This document shows, in pieces, positions 63,629 through 64,000 of a DNA stretch of 64,000 bases. The notes under the pieces are model-generated. The model was not told the DNA's origin. It saw nothing but the letters and a program-made list of their open reading frames with translations, and did not search any database. A program made the position numbers and the translations under genes. The DNA lies in NCBI RefSeq assembly GCF_000472965.1, contig NZ_AXAU01000002.1, forward strand, positions 1 to 64,000, in the 5' to 3' direction. The stretch is from Bradyrhizobium murdochi (GTDB taxonomy: Bacteria; Pseudomonadota; Alphaproteobacteria; Rhizobiales; Xanthobacteraceae). How positions within the stretch are numbered: the first letter of the stretch is position 1; each line of letters begins with the position of its first letter.

Positions 63629-64000
63629 TCATTGCTGGCGTGCGCGTGCGGCCGCCGCATCCAGGCGCGCCGAGAGGTCGGCGTCGTAGACGAAGTTCGC
63701 GAAGAATTCGCCGTCCGGCGTCACCCGAAACGTCGCCTTGTTCCAAGGCTCGTGCGCGCTCGAGGTCATGATCGTCTGCAGCTTCTTGATGGCTTTGGCG
63801 ACCGCGTAATCGAGACGATCGACATCCAAATCGGCAACGCCTCGCTCCGCGGGGTCGCGCGTATAGTCTCCGGTAAATCCGGTCGACGTCTTCCAGATCT
63901 CGGTCTCAAGCCGGATTTCCTGCCACGGTTCGTCGACCGCGGCCACGAGCGCGTTCGCCACGAAATCGTAGATTTCCTCGACGGTATTCAATTCAGCCAT
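63629..64000 (-). CDS. YezG/DUF600-like protein
   Basis: A 123-residue protein starting at the last base of the window (ATG at 64000): EEIYDFVANALVAAVDEPWQ EIRLETEIW and TFRVTPDGEFFANFVYD. The WxxI---E and F--DF-YD pattern resembles YezG/DUF600 immunity proteins that neutralise toxins. The match is approximate. The upstream gene lies outside the window. Confidence 0.55.
   Translation of the reverse strand: MAELNTVEEIYDFVANALVAAVDEPWQEIRLETEIWKTSTGFTGDYTRDPAERGVADLDVDRLDYAVAKAIKKLQTIMTSSAHEPWNKATFRVTPDGEFFANFVYDADLSARLDAAAARARQQ

Noticed and set aside
1..64000. CRISPR arrays and tRNA or rRNA genes
   Set aside because: No regularly spaced short direct repeats and no cloverleaf or rRNA-like sequence were found on reading through; the RTX, coiled-coil and Cys repeats are coding.

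Overview
The window looks like a chromosomal accessory region of an alphaproteobacterium in the Hyphomicrobiales, most likely Bradyrhizobium or a close relative. The reasons are the GC-rich coding sequence broken by AT-rich intergenic islands, the many small proteins of types I associate with bradyrhizobial genomes, H-NS-family proteins with a TWAGRGK motif, and a DUF1521 (MIIA) protein of the NopE class. The assignment is from pattern recognition only. No rRNA, tRNA or CRISPR array was seen.

Layout. 0-4 kb: the N-terminal part of an Ig-like/beta-helix surface protein (runs off the left edge) and an RTX calcium-binding protein, both likely exported. 4-16.6 kb: small hypotheticals, a PilZ protein, and a cell-envelope operon (membrane-anchored repeat coiled coil, TAXI-type binding protein, VasI-like protein, DsrE-like protein). 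16.9-20.5 kb: two small glycine-rich proteins with the same RRKFL-type N-terminal block, beside a PqqD-HPr-kinase-like fusion and a nucleotidyltransferase. 20.5-24.1 kb: the complete dTDP-L-rhamnose set (rfbD, rfbC, rfbA, rfbB) around a palindromic AT-rich control region. 24.6-30.1 kb: small secreted and PilZ-like genes (one frameshifted), an IS3-type remnant, and an SxtJ / DUF5989 / carbamoyltransferase / SGNH group that probably decorates a surface glycan. 30.8-34.3 kb: a duplicated block of tiny genes with H-NS-like fragments, plus one full H-NS-family protein. 35-36.6 kb: a HerA-like ATPase.

37.4-51.6 kb is a catabolic and uptake region: a leftward operon (MmgE/PrpD, carboxymuconolactone-decarboxylase-like, metallo-hydrolase) divergent from a rightward one (3-hydroxyisobutyrate-dehydrogenase-like, MmgE/PrpD, LivH, a LivM-LivG fusion, LivF, two LivK proteins, a second CMD protein, an SDR), followed by a GntR/FCD regulator and a TctC-type binding protein. 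It probably imports and degrades an unknown organic acid.

51.7-64 kb, all leftward, is the most unusual part. A 534-residue protein has a LysM domain, a proline-rich linker and a 44-cysteine repeat region in which almost every cysteine is followed three residues later by Asp, Asn or Lys. It heads a tightly coupled operon with a radical SAM/SPASM enzyme and two proteins I do not recognise. This is the layout of a precursor and its maturase for a ribosomally made, post-translationally modified peptide. Upstream lie a 1174-residue protein with a near-identical LysM domain, a small secreted protein, a DUF1521 autocleavage-domain protein and a YezG-like protein at the right edge, giving the look of a secreted-protein island.
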